Positions 1-4,828 of a stretch of DNA of 5,459 nucleotides are shown piece by piece (the first letter of the stretch is position 1; each line of letters opens with the position of its first letter). Below the pieces are notes generated by a model, which was given only the letters and a program-made list of their open reading frames with translations, ran no database searches and had not been told where the DNA came from. The DNA comes from Candidatus Falkowbacteria bacterium CG10_big_fil_rev_8_21_14_0_10_39_9 (GTDB lineage: Bacteria > Patescibacteriota > Patescibacteriia > Patescibacteriales > UBA12465). Location: contig PFAQ01000012.1 in NCBI GenBank assembly GCA_002778645.1, positions 1 through 5,459 on the forward strand. Reading direction: 5' to 3'. A program made the position numbers and the translations under genes.

Positions 1-5
1 ATTAC

Positions 6-31
6 TAAAGCCGTCCTGCCGGACGGCTTTA
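6..31. terminator. Terminator-like perfect hairpin at left edge
   Basis: A perfect GC-rich stem pairs 7-16 (AAAGCCGTCC) with 21-30 (GGACGGCTTT) around the loop TGCC; T6-A31 extends it. Each arm leaves a short T run (TTT) on its own 3' side, so it could stop transcription in either direction. On the minus strand it would end the long transporter operon plus the inserted element. The T tract is short, so it is terminator-like rather than a textbook example. Confidence 0.5.
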
Positions 32-58
32 TTATACGGCCTTGGCTTCAAACGTACA

Positions 59-76
59 CTCCGGCTAAAGCCGGAG
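59..76. repeat. Hairpin, probable IS 3' subterminal palindrome
   Basis: CTCCGGC (59-65) pairs with GCCGGAG (70-76) around TAAA. A second hairpin overlaps it: GAGGT (74-78) pairs with ACCTC (83-87) around TTTT. The two share 74-76, so they cannot form at the same time. Position and shape fit the right-end hairpin that TnpA dimers recognise in IS200/IS605 elements. On the plus strand it is followed by five T, so it could also act as a terminator for incoming plus-strand transcription. Confidence 0.5.
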
Positions 77-95
77 GTTTTTACCTCTAATAAAC

Positions 96-119
96 TACCG
101 AGCCCTTACGGACTCGGTA
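96..119 (+). terminator. Hairpin plus T-run just after tnpA stop
   Basis: TACCGAG (96-102) pairs with CTCGGTA (113-119). Inside the stem, CC (104-105) pairs with GG (110-111) after one C-A mismatch, leaving the loop TTAC. On the plus strand the stem runs into TATTTTTTA, a good intrinsic-terminator shape that would shield tnpA from antisense plus-strand transcription. On the minus strand there is no T tract. It may also be part of the IS right end. Confidence 0.45.
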
Positions 120-123
120 TTTT

Positions 124-495
124 TTATAACTCAAGCTTCGCTTGTCCGCAGTCCTCTTGGCCTTGGCGCTGAATATACTTCTTGATCTGTTCCTCGTCCA
201 AGCCCGCCGTGGATACAAAATAGCCATCCGACCAAAAGCCCATACGCTTGTCATAGACTTTATCTAGGAATGGGAATTTACGTCGCATGGCATTTGAAAT
301 ATTTGATTTGAGAATATTAACAGCTTCACTGATTGCCCATTTTGGTGGGATGGAAATTAGTAAATGAATATGGTCTTCATCACACTTGGCTTCGTATAGC
401 TCTAAATCTGGATAATTGCGACAAATGCGACGTAAAATGCCGACACAAAAAGTACCCATCCCTTCCTTGAGGGCTTGGCGTCGATACTTAGTCAC
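124..495 (-). CDS. tnpA: IS200/IS605-like HUH transposase TnpA, 5' end frameshifted
   Basis: This is the Y1 (single-tyrosine) transposase that cuts and joins single-stranded ends of an IS200/IS605 element. The frame contains the HUH motif His42-Ile-His44 (in DHIHLLISIPP) and a C-terminal helix with Tyr107 in a YxxxQ pattern (Y107, Q111), matching the catalytic tyrosine arrangement of the family. The only canonical start in this frame is GTG at 495, which gives 123 residues beginning MTKYRR. Family members have about 20 more residues, including a YHxVF(V)TKYRR strand. That strand is encoded immediately upstream in the same frame (YYTRYHIVFV) but has no start codon there before the TAA further upstream. 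A plausible ATG at 553 lies in another frame (see 512-553). The gene is therefore probably broken by a one-base indel, or mis-sequenced. Catalytic residues are all present downstream. Confidence 0.85.
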   Translation of the reverse strand: MTKYRRQALKEGMGTFCVGILRRICRNYPDLELYEAKCDEDHIHLLISIPPKWAISEAVNILKSNISNAMRRKFPFLDKVYDKRMGFWSDGYFVSTAGLDEEQIKKYIQRQGQEDCGQAKLEL

Positions 496-547
496 AAAGA
501 CTATGTGGTATCTAGTATAGTATACAACACTGGGCTTGGCGTCGATA
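471..547. repeat. 16-bp direct repeat near the tnpA 5' end
   Basis: GGGCTTGGCGTCGATA occurs at 471-486 and again at 532-547, 61 bases apart. On the minus strand both copies read Tyr-Arg-Arg-Gln-Ala in the relevant frames: one inside TKYRRQAL, the other inside MQYRRQAQ. The identical codon choice suggests a local duplication or template switch and not only protein-level similarity. Confidence 0.5.
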
Positions 548-553
548 TTGCAT
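512..553 (-). pseudogene. tnpA: Out-of-frame N-terminal remnant of tnpA
   Basis: From ATG at 553 the minus strand reads MQYRRQAQ, then CCILY and a TAG at 514-512. Skipping one base after the CAG codon (around 531-529) joins MQYRRQAQ to VVYYTRYHIVFVTKYRR, which has the normal look of an IS200-type TnpA N terminus. The intact gene would thus span 124-553, about 142 residues. What is seen is the frame break. That it is a mutation and not a sequencing error is not established. Confidence 0.55.
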
Positions 554-562
554 AGTTATATT

Positions 563-763
563 CTAACCAATGACGGCCAAAAGTCCAGCGACTAGGCTCT
601 CCTCCGAGGCTTCACAGCCTCGGTTTCCCCGGTAGTAATAATAAAACAAAAATCCAAAAAATCCGGCCACAAGAATCAGCCAGATAATATTTATTTTTAG
701 AAAAAAAATTCCGACAAAAGTCACTAAACTAATAACTAATCCTTTCCAGCTCTTAATAGTTAT
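563..763 (-). pseudogene. chrA: Out-of-frame C-terminal part of ChrA, running into the IS
   Basis: Immediately past the chrA stop, the minus strand in the next frame reads ITIKSWKGLVISLVTF followed by two more hydrophobic stretches ending LVAGFFGFLFYYY. This is what the end of a CHR domain looks like: a final pair of membrane helices with a Gly-rich end. The frame then leaves the host sequence at about 637 and reads 24 or so meaningless codons of the IS left end to a TAG at 565-563. Adding one A to the coding-strand run of six A (complement of T763-T768) joins this part to the upstream chrA frame and gives a normal-sized short ChrA of about 180 residues. There is no start codon of its own, so it is not likely to be translated separately unless ribosomes slip -1 on AAA AAA. 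Confidence 0.65.
604..623. repeat. Hairpin, probable IS 5' (left-end) palindrome
   Basis: CCGAGGCT (604-611) pairs perfectly with AGCCTCGG (616-623) around the loop TCAC. It sits about 50 bases upstream of the tnpA ATG at 553, where IS200/IS605 left-end hairpins are found. It also falls inside the run-off reading frame of the disrupted ChrA tail, which shows that the element begins within or directly after that gene. A 7-base inverted match links this flank (CGGTAGT, 630-636) with ACTACCG at 94-100. Confidence 0.5.
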
Positions 764-1176
764 TTTTTAAAAACTGATTTCCCTAAAATGAGAGTCGCAT
801 TAATGAGCAATGCGACCACCAACGATCCTAATCCGGTAAACAAAGCTTTAACAAAAGAGAGATTGCCAAAAGTAAAATAAGCCCAAGCTAAAATAATCAT
901 GGTAATGGTCGCCGGTAGAATATAAAGAATTGGCGCTAAAATTTCGCCCCATAACTTATAGATCTTAAAACCGATATAGCCCATAACGGAAACCCCAGTT
1001 GCCCCCGGTAAAATCTGAGCCAAGCTGAGGGCATTCATAAATTCTTTTTCGGAAATCCATTCTTTTTCATGAACAAAAGTCTTTTTCATCAGCGCCAAAA
1101 TCGCTGGACCGCCGTATCCAATGGCACCGATATAAAAAGTTGTTTTACATAAATCAAACAAAGTAGGTCTTTTCAT
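760..1176 (-). CDS. chrA: Chromate transporter (CHR family, short-chain), C-terminally frameshifted
   Basis: This is a membrane transporter domain of the CHR family, whose characterised members export chromate; some members are linked to sulfate or other oxyanions. The family signature is visible: an early GYGGPAILAL stretch, the charged segment EKEWISEKEF, then LAQILPGATGVSVMGYIGF and the ILPATITM helix. I choose ATG at 1176 (MKRPTLFDL, 138 residues), five bases after the stop of the preceding 51-codon frame. A TTG start at 1200 would add eight residues overlapping that frame. Canonical short CHR proteins are about 180-200 residues and usually work as an adjacent pair. This one stops early after GKSVFKK at a run of six A, and no partner gene is visible. 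It is the last gene of the minus-strand array before the IS. Confidence 0.8.
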   Translation of the reverse strand: MKRPTLFDLCKTTFYIGAIGYGGPAILALMKKTFVHEKEWISEKEFMNALSLAQILPGATGVSVMGYIGFKIYKLWGEILAPILYILPATITMIILAWAYFTFGNLSFVKALFTGLGSLVVALLINATLILGKSVFKK

Positions 1177-1180
1177 AGAA

Positions 1181-1336
1181 TCATAAGAATTTAAAAGCAA
1201 CCAAAATCAAAATTATACCAATAAAAATCTGAAAATTTTTCCGCCAACCATCTTTAAAAAATAATTTGGATAGTTCAAACACAATATGGATTACTGCCCA
1301 CAAAGAAACTCCTAAAAAAATATTGTTTACCGTCAT
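1181..1336 (-). CDS. 51-residue membrane frame, probable C-terminal piece of split TauE/SafE-like exporter
   Basis: ATG at 1336 overlaps the TGA of the upstream frame by one base (TGATG), and the frame ends with TGA at 1183-1181. The product begins MTVNNIFLGVSLWAVIHIVF and ends FIGIILILVAFKFL. It has two membrane helices separated by a basic turn (KDGWRKNFQ). This matches the end of TauE/SafE proteins, where a last helix follows a basic turn before a terminal LxxGLxxL-like segment; the intact exporter at 3273-4049 ends similarly (KPNWLKALFGIMFLYVSLKYI). It is therefore probably the severed C terminus of the gene at 1336-1866, either translated by coupling or simply a pseudogene part. A separate small membrane protein cannot be excluded. 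Confidence 0.5.
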   Translation of the reverse strand: MTVNNIFLGVSLWAVIHIVFELSKLFFKDGWRKNFQIFIGIILILVAFKFL

Positions 1337-1866
1337 CACTGATTGCTTAATATAAAAACATGTAAAACAATGGCAAAAAACGCGGCATAAAAAGCGGTAA
1401 TAGTATTGCCTAAATATACCTGGCCCATATTCATTTTACCGATTTTAACCGCAAACGGAATCTTAAGAGGCTTGAGCATTGTTCCAATAAAACCGGCAAA
1501 GAGTCCGCTGACAATGGGTCCAAACAGACCACAAATTTTCTGATAAATCGGTTTGGCGTTTTTATAGTCAAGCTCATATGGTTTAAAATGGATAAATACC
1601 AGGCACAAACCATATAACAAAGCTAATATACCAAGCGTAACCAGTAAAGTTAAACTTGTGGCTTTGGTAAAAAATATTGTCCCTATGAAAACACCAATAA
1701 AGACTAAAAGCGGCACCAAGGTCAAAAACTTATTTTTATTTACTCTTGGCATCCCTTTAATTTTTTCCCTATTCTTCCATAACATGTAGCCGGCACTTAA
1801 AAACATAATCCACAAAAAAGTATTAACTGCGTCAAAGAATGATAATTTCATTAGCGTAATAAGCAA
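1336..1866 (-). CDS. TauE/SafE-like membrane exporter, middle portion of a split gene
   Basis: This is a strongly hydrophobic protein of up to 176 residues with about five to six membrane helices. A basic loop (WKNREKIKGMPRVNKNK) follows the second helix, and the second half begins GPIVSGLFAGFIGTMLKPLKIPFAVKIGK. The spacing of helices and the repeated GLFAGFIG-type turn resemble TauE/SafE sulfite/organosulfonate exporters, but the usual GGG signature is missing, so the assignment is divergent. The leftmost start is TTG at 1866; ATG at 1851 (MKLSFF) overlaps the TAA of the preceding frame by one base. Adding the N-terminal piece (1851-1961) and C-terminal piece (1181-1336) gives roughly 259 residues, the size of the intact paralogue at 3273-4049 (258). 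It lies in the same array between the CDF transporter and chrA. Confidence 0.55.
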   Translation of the reverse strand: MLITLMKLSFFDAVNTFLWIMFLSAGYMLWKNREKIKGMPRVNKNKFLTLVPLLVFIGVFIGTIFFTKATSLTLLVTLGILALLYGLCLVFIHFKPYELDYKNAKPIYQKICGLFGPIVSGLFAGFIGTMLKPLKIPFAVKIGKMNMGQVYLGNTITAFYAAFFAIVLHVFILSNQ

Positions 1867-1961
1867 AATAATCGCAAAAAACGATCAAATTGAATCTTTA
1901 AGCCAGCAGTTATGGAGCCGACTATCAAAGCGATGATGAAAAATAAAATTGTTGGCGTCAT
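1851..1961 (-). pseudogene. N-terminal piece of the split TauE/SafE-like gene
   Basis: ATG at 1961 lies eight bases after the CDF stop and opens a 36-codon frame beginning MTPTILFFIIALIVGSITAG, one membrane helix with the small-residue pattern of a TauE/SafE first helix. After FDRF it runs into LRLFCLLR and a TAA at 1853-1851. Adding one T to the coding-strand run of six T (complement of A1876-A1881) turns this into FDRFFAIILLITLMKLSFF and joins it to the next frame. As read, the TAA overlaps an ATG of the next frame (TAATG), so translational coupling is an alternative to a broken gene. Confidence 0.55.
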
Positions 1962-1969
1962 ATCTTTAA

Positions 1970-2875
1970 TTAATTACAATGTTCACACTCTAAATTAACT
2001 TTTTTAATTTCCTCCTCAGAAACTATCTGAATCGTGGCATGATGGATATTGTATTTTTCTTTAGCTATTTCAGCAACTTGAGCCAAAAGTTTGATGCGAC
2101 CGGACTTAACATCTTCAGAAATAATTAAATGCGCGCTTAAAAAACGATTCTCCGAACCGGTTTGCCAAATATGTAAATCATCTATTTCTATTACTCCGGG
2201 AATGGCAGCTAAACTGGCTTTAACGTCACTAAAATTTACATCTTTCGGGACCGAGTCCAACATCATATCAACGGCTTCAAACAAAATACTAAATATTTCT
2301 TTTAGTAGGAAGACGGAAATTATAATTGAAGCTATCGGATCGAGCCAGCTCCAACCAGTAAAATAGATTATGGCCGCACTTACTACCACGCCTAAAGAAA
2401 ACAAGGCGTCTTGCATCGAATGGAGCCAGGCACTTTTTAAATTTAGATTCTTGCCAGATCCTTTCTGTAATAAGTAAGTTGCCAAACCGTTACCTAAGAG
2501 AGCCACACCGGACACAATCATCATGGTTAATCCAGATACTGGTTCTGGCTTAAAGATACGGATTGCCGCCTCAACTAAGACAAAGCCGACAATTGCTAGT
2601 AATACGCCGCCATTTATGAAAGCAATAATAACTTCGGCTCGTTTATAGCCATAAGTTTTGGTTTCCGTTTGCGGTTTATCGGCCAACTTTTCACCCCAAA
2701 GACTCAAAGTCATCGAACCAATATCGGTGACATTATGCAGGGCGTCGGTAATAAGCGCGAAACTTCTGGAAATAAGGCCAAAGATTATTTCAAAAACAAC
2801 GATAATTGTATTAATACCGATTGACCAGACAAGATTTTTTGACGTCGTAACGTGTTCGTGATTATGTTCAGACAT
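1970..2875 (-). CDS. Cation diffusion facilitator (CzcD/ZitB-like Zn/Co/Cd efflux)
   Basis: A complete 301-residue CDF antiporter, which exports divalent metal from the cytoplasm in exchange for protons. There are six membrane helices and a cytoplasmic C-terminal domain. The transport site is visible as DALHNVTD in helix 2 (His47, Asp51) and LHSMQD in helix 5 (His152, Asp156). HxxxD in both helices is the pattern known from Zn-selective members (CzcD, ZitB, ZnT), whereas YiiP has DxxxD in helix 2. The N terminus is His-rich (HNHEH, residues 4-8). The C-terminal domain has DLHIWQTG and SAHLII with His235 and His249, and the tail ends in CEHCN, a possible extra metal ligand set. It starts three bases after the ferredoxin stop, with no clear Shine-Dalgarno, so it is surely co-transcribed. 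It is intact, in contrast to the genes after it. Confidence 0.93.
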   Translation of the reverse strand: MSEHNHEHVTTSKNLVWSIGINTIIVVFEIIFGLISRSFALITDALHNVTDIGSMTLSLWGEKLADKPQTETKTYGYKRAEVIIAFINGGVLLAIVGFVLVEAAIRIFKPEPVSGLTMMIVSGVALLGNGLATYLLQKGSGKNLNLKSAWLHSMQDALFSLGVVVSAAIIYFTGWSWLDPIASIIISVFLLKEIFSILFEAVDMMLDSVPKDVNFSDVKASLAAIPGVIEIDDLHIWQTGSENRFLSAHLIISEDVKSGRIKLLAQVAEIAKEKYNIHHATIQIVSEEEIKKVNLECEHCN

Positions 2876-2878
2876 AGA

Positions 2879-3241
2879 TTATTTTAATTTTAATTCTTCT
2901 TTTCTAATTTCTAATTCATTCTTTACTTTTGGCAATAAGCTAAAATCTTTTACTATTTTTTGCGCTTTCTCTCTTGTTTTATCATCTTCGGCAAAACTAA
3001 TAGCCTTAGAAGGGCATAAATTAGCACAAGTTTGACAAGCTACCATACAATTATTCGGATTAACGACCTTAGACTTTTTATTTTCATAATCATATTTATA
3101 AACTCCTCGTCCACAAGAAGCGACGCACATTCCGCAGCCGATACATTTGTTTTCATCTATCTCCGGAGTCCACTTAATTTGTTCCCGATCCACGCCGTGA
3201 AATTTCGTAAACTTTTGATATTGAATTTTTTGATTATCCAT
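2879..3241 (-). CDS. 2[4Fe-4S] ferredoxin
   Basis: A 120-residue cytoplasmic electron carrier with eight cysteines in two sets: Cys33, 36, 39, 43 (CxxCxxCxxxC, in CIGCGMCVASC) and Cys65, 69, 72, 76 followed by Pro (CxxxCxxCxxxCP, in NNCMVACQTCANLCP). The first set lacks the usual proline after its last Cys (CGRGVY), and the second has three, not two, residues between its first cysteines, so one cluster may have altered potential. A charged helical tail of about 35 residues (REKAQKIVKDF to KEELKLK) follows. It lies between the TauE/SafE exporter (31-base gap) and the CDF gene (3-base gap). The partner enzyme is not in the window. The neighbouring CcdA-like protein, or an enzyme upstream of the window, are candidates. 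Confidence 0.9.
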   Translation of the reverse strand: MDNQKIQYQKFTKFHGVDREQIKWTPEIDENKCIGCGMCVASCGRGVYKYDYENKKSKVVNPNNCMVACQTCANLCPSKAISFAEDDKTREKAQKIVKDFSLLPKVKNELEIRKEELKLK

Positions 3242-3272
3242 ATTTAAATTTTAAATTATTAAAATTAGTGAC

Positions 3273-4049
3273 TTAGATAGCAATACCAAAATAAATTAAA
3301 ATATATTTAAGTGAAACATATAGAAACATAATTCCAAACAAAGCTTTTAGCCAATTGGGCTTAAACTTCGCCATTAATTTTGCGCCATAAATTGCACCAA
3401 TTAAAGCCCCGATTCCCAAAGTGATAGCGACGGGTATATTAACAACACCTTGATAAATTTTAAACGCCGCTCCAATTAGAGCAATCCAAACAAAGGAGGC
3501 CATGGAAGTGCCGATAGCTAATTTAACCGGTGCTTCAAAAAAATAAATAAATGAAGGGACTAGAGCATAGCCGCCCCCTAAGCCAATAATACCTGTTAAA
3601 AATCCGATACTTGAACCCAAAATTCCTTTACTTGTTTTTGTTCCAGGCATCTGAGTTTCACTGGGATTTTTTGGCCCCCGACCTAATACTCCTTCATATA
3701 ACATTCTGAATGACACTACCAAGAAAACAAATCCTAAAATTAAATCAATTAAATTACCGTAGTTTTTGATGTAACCAAAAACAATAGAACCTATAATTAC
3801 CCCCAAAATTCCACTAAGTGCAACTATCCAAGAAGTTTTTTTGTCTACATTCTTCATTTTAATGTGCTGATAGGCGCCAGAAGCAGCCGTGAAAACAACT
3901 GCGGTCAAGGTAGTCCCAACTGCAATAGCTGGGTCAAAATGAAAACCAAAACGAATTACTGGCATCATAATAGCGCAACCGCCAGTGCTAAGAAGTCCAC
4001 CGATAACCCCGGCCAAAAGACCAGTGATTAGATAAATAAGGTAAGTCAT
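3273..4049 (-). CDS. TauE/SafE family sulfite/organosulfur-type exporter
   Basis: A complete 258-residue membrane protein of the TauE/SafE family, whose studied members move sulfite, sulfoacetate or related small sulfur anions. It has the two-fold repeat: a first signature GGLLSTGGCAIMMPVI (17-32) followed by AIAVGTTLTAV, and a second signature GFLTGIIGLGGGYALVPSF (149-167) followed by AIGTSMAS. There are about eight helices with a soluble linker around 121-142. ATG at 4049 is the start, and no good ribosome binding site is seen. It follows the ArsG-like gene after 64 AT-rich bases, the widest gap in the right part of the array. The substrate cannot be told from sequence; next to a thiol/arsenical redox module it may remove a sulfur or arsenic anion. 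Confidence 0.88.
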   Translation of the reverse strand: MTYLIYLITGLLAGVIGGLLSTGGCAIMMPVIRFGFHFDPAIAVGTTLTAVVFTAASGAYQHIKMKNVDKKTSWIVALSGILGVIIGSIVFGYIKNYGNLIDLILGFVFLVVSFRMLYEGVLGRGPKNPSETQMPGTKTSKGILGSSIGFLTGIIGLGGGYALVPSFIYFFEAPVKLAIGTSMASFVWIALIGAAFKIYQGVVNIPVAITLGIGALIGAIYGAKLMAKFKPNWLKALFGIMFLYVSLKYILIYFGIAI

Positions 4050-4113
4050 ATTTTTTATAAATTAATTAATGTTGTTTATTTATAAGGTTTCAAATAATAA
4101 TTTTTTGTCAGCC

Positions 4114-4827
4114 TCAAAAATTTATTAAATAAATTACTAAATATTGACTATAATAAAAACCCGTTAAAATAAATATTGTCGCCACACCATAACGTAACCA
4201 TTTTTCAACTTTCTGGACCGATTGAAAAGCGAGACTCACAGTTTTCATGCTATAGGCAAGCAAAAATGCGAAGATGATTACTGGAAGTCCCGTCCCCAAG
4301 GCAAATATAGACGGCAGAAGTAATCCGCTGGCTGATTTAAGAATCAAGGGGATAAGAACACCAAAAAATAAAACCCCACTATATGGACAAAAAGCAAAAG
4401 CAAATAGCATACCCAGAGCTAATGACCCAAAATAACCCTTATCTGATAACCAGAGTTTCATTTTCTCGGTCTTACCGCTAGTTTTTAAATTGATTTTAAT
4501 AACATCAAACATTATTAAACCAATAATTATTAACACTGGCCCCAGAACTTTATCGCCCCAACCTTGAAAAAGACTAGAAATCTGAAAAGACGACAATCCA
4601 AAATAAATTAAGGTAGCTAACAAAGTATAACTGATGCCTCGTCCTATGGTATAAAACAACCCGGAAAGAATTGTATACTTAGGAGTTTTAATGTCCCTAG
4701 AAATAAAAGCAACGGCGGTAATATTAGTAGCTAGTGGGCATGGACTAATTGAAGTTAAAATACCCAAAAGAAAAGCAGTGAGCATCGGCAAATTATAATT
4801 ATCAATCAGACTATTAATTAAATCCAT
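4114..4827 (-). CDS. arsG: ArsG/CcdA-like transmembrane protein (aromatic arsenical permease family or thiol relay)
   Basis: A 237-residue membrane protein of the LysE/CcdA fold. Two Cys-Pro sites mark it: ISPCPLATN near residues 28-35 (Cys30) in helix 1 and FCPYSG near 146-151 (Cys147) in helix 4. In CcdA and the DsbD core the equivalent two cysteines pass electrons from cytosolic thioredoxin to outer-surface partners. The SPCPLATN wording and the direct partner at 4829-5296 are typical of the ArsG family, named for efflux permeases of aromatic arsenicals. It begins one base after the stop of the ArsF-like gene, so the two are translated together. A basic linker (KTSGKTEKMKLW) lies near 115-126. 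I am confident of the fold and cysteines. Whether it pumps an arsenical or relays electrons is open. Confidence 0.85.
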   Translation of the reverse strand: MDLINSLIDNYNLPMLTAFLLGILTSISPCPLATNITAVAFISRDIKTPKYTILSGLFYTIGRGISYTLLATLIYFGLSSFQISSLFQGWGDKVLGPVLIIIGLIMFDVIKINLKTSGKTEKMKLWLSDKGYFGSLALGMLFAFAFCPYSGVLFFGVLIPLILKSASGLLLPSIFALGTGLPVIIFAFLLAYSMKTVSLAFQSVQKVEKWLRYGVATIFILTGFYYSQYLVIYLINF

Positions 4828-4828
4828 A

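Larger units (their letters stand above)
59..636 (-). mobile_element. IS200/IS605-family insertion sequence, approximate limits
   Basis: The element contains a single HUH-type tnpA on the minus strand and has hairpins on both sides (59-76 and 96-119 on the tnpA 3' side, 604-623 on the 5' side). This matches the layout of IS200/IS605 elements, which have subterminal hairpins instead of long terminal inverted repeats. On the tnpA strand the sequence just before the 5' end reads ATTATTAC. That would fit insertion 3' of a TTAC-type tetranucleotide, the target known for IS608, and would put the 5' end near 636. The 3' end is uncertain: it could lie between about 30 and 94. No tnpB partner is present in the window. 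The 5' end abuts the last codons of the ChrA reading frame. Confidence 0.55.

Noticed and set aside
94..636. Short inverted match ACTACCG (94-100) and CGGTAGT (630-636) as terminal inverted repeats of the IS
   Set aside because: Seven bases could match by chance, and IS200/IS605 elements lack terminal inverted repeats; kept only as a weak hint to the ends.
1336..1338. Reading TGA as Gly (alternative code of some CPR lineages) to join the split TauE-like frames
   Set aside because: Read-through gives only Gly-Gly-Arg and then TAA, and other genes end sensibly at TGA, so the standard stop fits.
2091..2366. Plus-strand open frame of 91 codons opposite the CDF gene
   Set aside because: It is antisense to a clearly conserved gene and has no recognisable domain; it is a shadow frame.
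3032..3247. Plus-strand open frame of 71 codons opposite the ferredoxin
   Set aside because: It runs antisense through the cysteine motifs, has no start signal and no family look; a shadow frame.
4050..4113. Possible promoter before the TauE/SafE gene (TTGAAA at 4093-4088 with an AT-rich -10 about 17 bases on)
   Set aside because: The -10 match is poor (ATTAAT) and such hexamers arise by chance in this AT-rich gap.
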